The notes beneath the pieces were generated by a model that did not search any database, had not been told where the DNA came from, and was given only the letters and a program-made list of their open reading frames with translations. 8,481 nt of DNA, taken from contig JAAYRN010000085.1 of NCBI GenBank assembly GCA_012518765.1, positions 1 to 8,481 of the forward strand. The letters run 5' to 3'. Below are positions 7,802-8,481 of the stretch, in pieces (position 1 is the stretch's first letter; each line of letters opens with the position of its first letter). The translations under genes and the position numbers were made by a program. This DNA is from Bacteroidales bacterium (lineage in GTDB: Bacteria > Bacteroidota > Bacteroidia > Bacteroidales > WCHB1-69).

Positions 7802-8182
7802 ATGAAAATATTAGAAAATCTTAAGTACGCAAAAAATCATGAATGGATAAAAGTTGAAGGAGACGAAGCTCTTATCGGTATCTCCGACTTTGCTCAACAC
7901 GAATTAGGCGACATCGTCTTTATTGACATACCTACCGTAGGCGAAACATTGGATAAAAACGAAACTTTTGGATCGGTTGAAGCAGTAAAAACTGTTTCAG
8001 ACGTATATATGCCTGTAGGTGGCGAAGTGTTGGAGTTTAACGAAGAATTAGAAGCCGACCCCGCTATTATCAATTCTGATCCCTATGGCGAAGGATGGAT
8101 TATTCGTATTAAAATGACCAATCCCGCTGAATTAGACGAACTTTTGGATGCTGAAGCCTACAAAGCTTCCATTGGATTATAA
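7802..8182 (+). CDS. gcvH: Glycine cleavage system H protein
   Basis: A 126-residue lipoyl carrier protein of the glycine cleavage system. Its lipoyl arm carries the aminomethyl intermediate from the P protein (glycine decarboxylase) to the T protein and is reoxidised by the L protein. The sequence shows the complete H-protein pattern: NHEWIKVEG near residues 12-20, IGISDFAQHELGDIVFIDIP at 25-44, and the lipoylation motif ETFGSVEAVKTVSD with the attachment lysine Lys63. The downstream GGEVLEFNEEL and the NSDPYGEGWI signature are also present. Length and ends are normal for the family. The gene appears to be a single-gene unit, with a -7 element upstream and a strong terminator downstream. The P, T and L genes are not in this window. 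Confidence 0.97.
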   Translation: MKILENLKYAKNHEWIKVEGDEALIGISDFAQHELGDIVFIDIPTVGETLDKNETFGSVEAVKTVSDVYMPVGGEVLEFNEELEADPAIINSDPYGEGWIIRIKMTNPAELDELLDAEAYKASIGL

Positions 8183-8202
8183 AAAACCAAAAGAAACTAA
8201 AT

Positions 8203-8239
8203 AAAAAAGTTGTTGGAGCTTTCTAACAACTTTTTTTTT
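8203..8239 (+). terminator. Strong intrinsic terminator after gcvH
   Basis: AAGTTGTTGGA (8207-8217) pairs with TCTAACAACTT (8222-8232) around a GCTT loop, with one G-U pair. Flanking A (8203-8206) and T bases extend the stem, and nine T bases (8231-8239) follow. The A run on the left could make it work in both directions, which would also stop transcription arriving from the right. Confidence 0.88.
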
Positions 8240-8269
8240 GCAAAAATAGTAAGGAGAAGTAAATAGAAC

Positions 8270-8338
8270 TTATTTTTTAAGTCTTTCTATTTCTGATTTA
8301 ATTTGTTCAATGACTCCTGACTTCCGCACATTTTTTCG
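8270..8338 (-). pseudogene. Possible short coding remnant next to the insertion sequence
   Basis: On the minus strand a 22-codon open stretch ends at TAA (8272-8270). Its last 15 residues read GVIEQIKSEIERLKK, an amphipathic, charge-patterned helix that looks coding. It has no ATG; a GTG at 8329 would give 19 residues, and an in-frame TAG lies at 8341-8339. It could be the 3' end of a gene cut by the insertion sequence at right, an N-terminal fragment of a decayed gene (similar helices open some Bacteroidota hypothetical proteins), or chance. I cannot name a family. Confidence 0.25.
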
Positions 8339-8358
8339 CTAAAAATCTATCTATTTGA

Positions 8359-8388
8359 TTTTGGGTGTTAATTTTAGTTTTATCTTTG
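8359..8388 (+). promoter_or_regulatory. Promoter of the transposase gene
   Basis: TATCTTTG at 8381-8388 is a full match to TAnnTTTG. TTTTG at 8359-8363 lies 17 bases upstream as a -33 element. The transposase ATG begins five bases after the -7 element, so the transcript would be leaderless or nearly so. This can hold transposase translation low. Confidence 0.6.
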
Positions 8389-8393
8389 CATTC

Positions 8394-8481
8394 ATGTTTG
8401 TTAGACAATTAAAGCATTCGAATGGCAGAGTTTATGTTCAAGTAGTGGACAAATCTTCTGGTCGTTATAGAGTATTAAAAA
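8394..8481 (+). CDS. Transposase, IS1634-like (IS4 superfamily), N-terminal fragment
   Basis: The first 29 codons of a gene truncated by the window edge. The peptide starts MFVRQLKHSNGRVYVQVVDK and continues SSGRYRVLK. The pattern M-F-V/I-R, then a short basic stretch, then V-Q-V-V/I-D/S-K-S-x-G-R/K-Y-R/K-V is the usual opening of IS1634-type DDE transposases found across Bacteroidota and other phyla. The catalytic DDE residues would lie outside the window, so activity cannot be judged. ATG at 8394 fits both the family N-terminus and the -7 element just upstream. The assignment rests on recognition of a short N-terminus and is moderately sure. Confidence 0.62.
   Translation, partial: MFVRQLKHSNGRVYVQVVDKSSGRYRVLK

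Larger units (their letters stand above)
8311..8481 (+). mobile_element. Left part of a probable IS1634-type insertion sequence (right part outside window)
   Basis: The region carries a promoter and the start of a transposase gene that runs off the window. The left boundary is not proven. I place it tentatively in the stretch 8311-8340, where the base composition changes (a GC-richer CTCCTGACTTCCGCAC stretch) and where a minus-strand open frame breaks off. The matching right terminal repeat and any target duplication lie outside the window. Confidence 0.4.

Noticed and set aside
8241..8248. Minus-strand TATTTTTG (-7 match) right of the gcvH terminator
   Set aside because: It would direct transcription straight into the terminator hairpin and antisense to gcvH, with no gene to serve. 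It is probably a chance match in AT-rich DNA.

Overview
The window looks like an ordinary chromosomal stretch from an AT-rich member of the Bacteroidota, probably Bacteroidales or a close relative. Four things point there: a TamB of the large Bacteroidota type, lipoproteins and ClC channels of Bacteroidota style, several -7 promoter elements matching TAnnTTTG, and translation starts without an evident Shine-Dalgarno sequence. Most of it is housekeeping. I did not find a clear new defence system, biosynthetic cluster, CRISPR array or RNA gene.

Layout, left to right. Positions 1-222 hold the last 73 codons of S-adenosylhomocysteine hydrolase (ahcY), followed by a short hairpin terminator. Next comes a 1486-codon tamB-like gene (300-4760, +), which appears to start at TTG just after a perfect 11-bp inverted repeat. 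It converges on, and overlaps by 12 bp, a ClC-family anion channel/transporter with tandem CBS domains (4749-6524, -). Upstream of that on the same strand, overlapping it by 11 bp, is a small lipoprotein gene (6514-6948, -), so the two form a likely translationally coupled pair. A 153-bp region with two interlocked -7 elements separates this pair from a divergent threonylcarbamoyl-AMP synthase gene (7102-7671, +). The glycine cleavage H protein gene (gcvH, 7802-8182, +) follows with its own -7 element and a strong hairpin terminator.

The last ~210 bp before the right edge are a junction. There is a short open stretch on the minus strand that reads like a coding remnant. It is followed by a perfect -7 promoter and the first 29 codons of a probable IS1634-type (IS4 superfamily) transposase that runs off the window.

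The genes do not form one pathway. They cover methyl-cycle housekeeping (ahcY), outer-membrane/envelope biogenesis (tamB), anion transport (ClC plus lipoprotein), tRNA t6A modification (tsaC) and one-carbon/glycine metabolism (gcvH). No gap exceeds 300 bases; the longest is the 211 bp after gcvH. The points most worth following up are the lipoprotein-ClC coupling, the substituted anion-site residues of the ClC, the face-to-face promoter arrangement, the TTG start with its hairpin leader, and the insertion-sequence junction.
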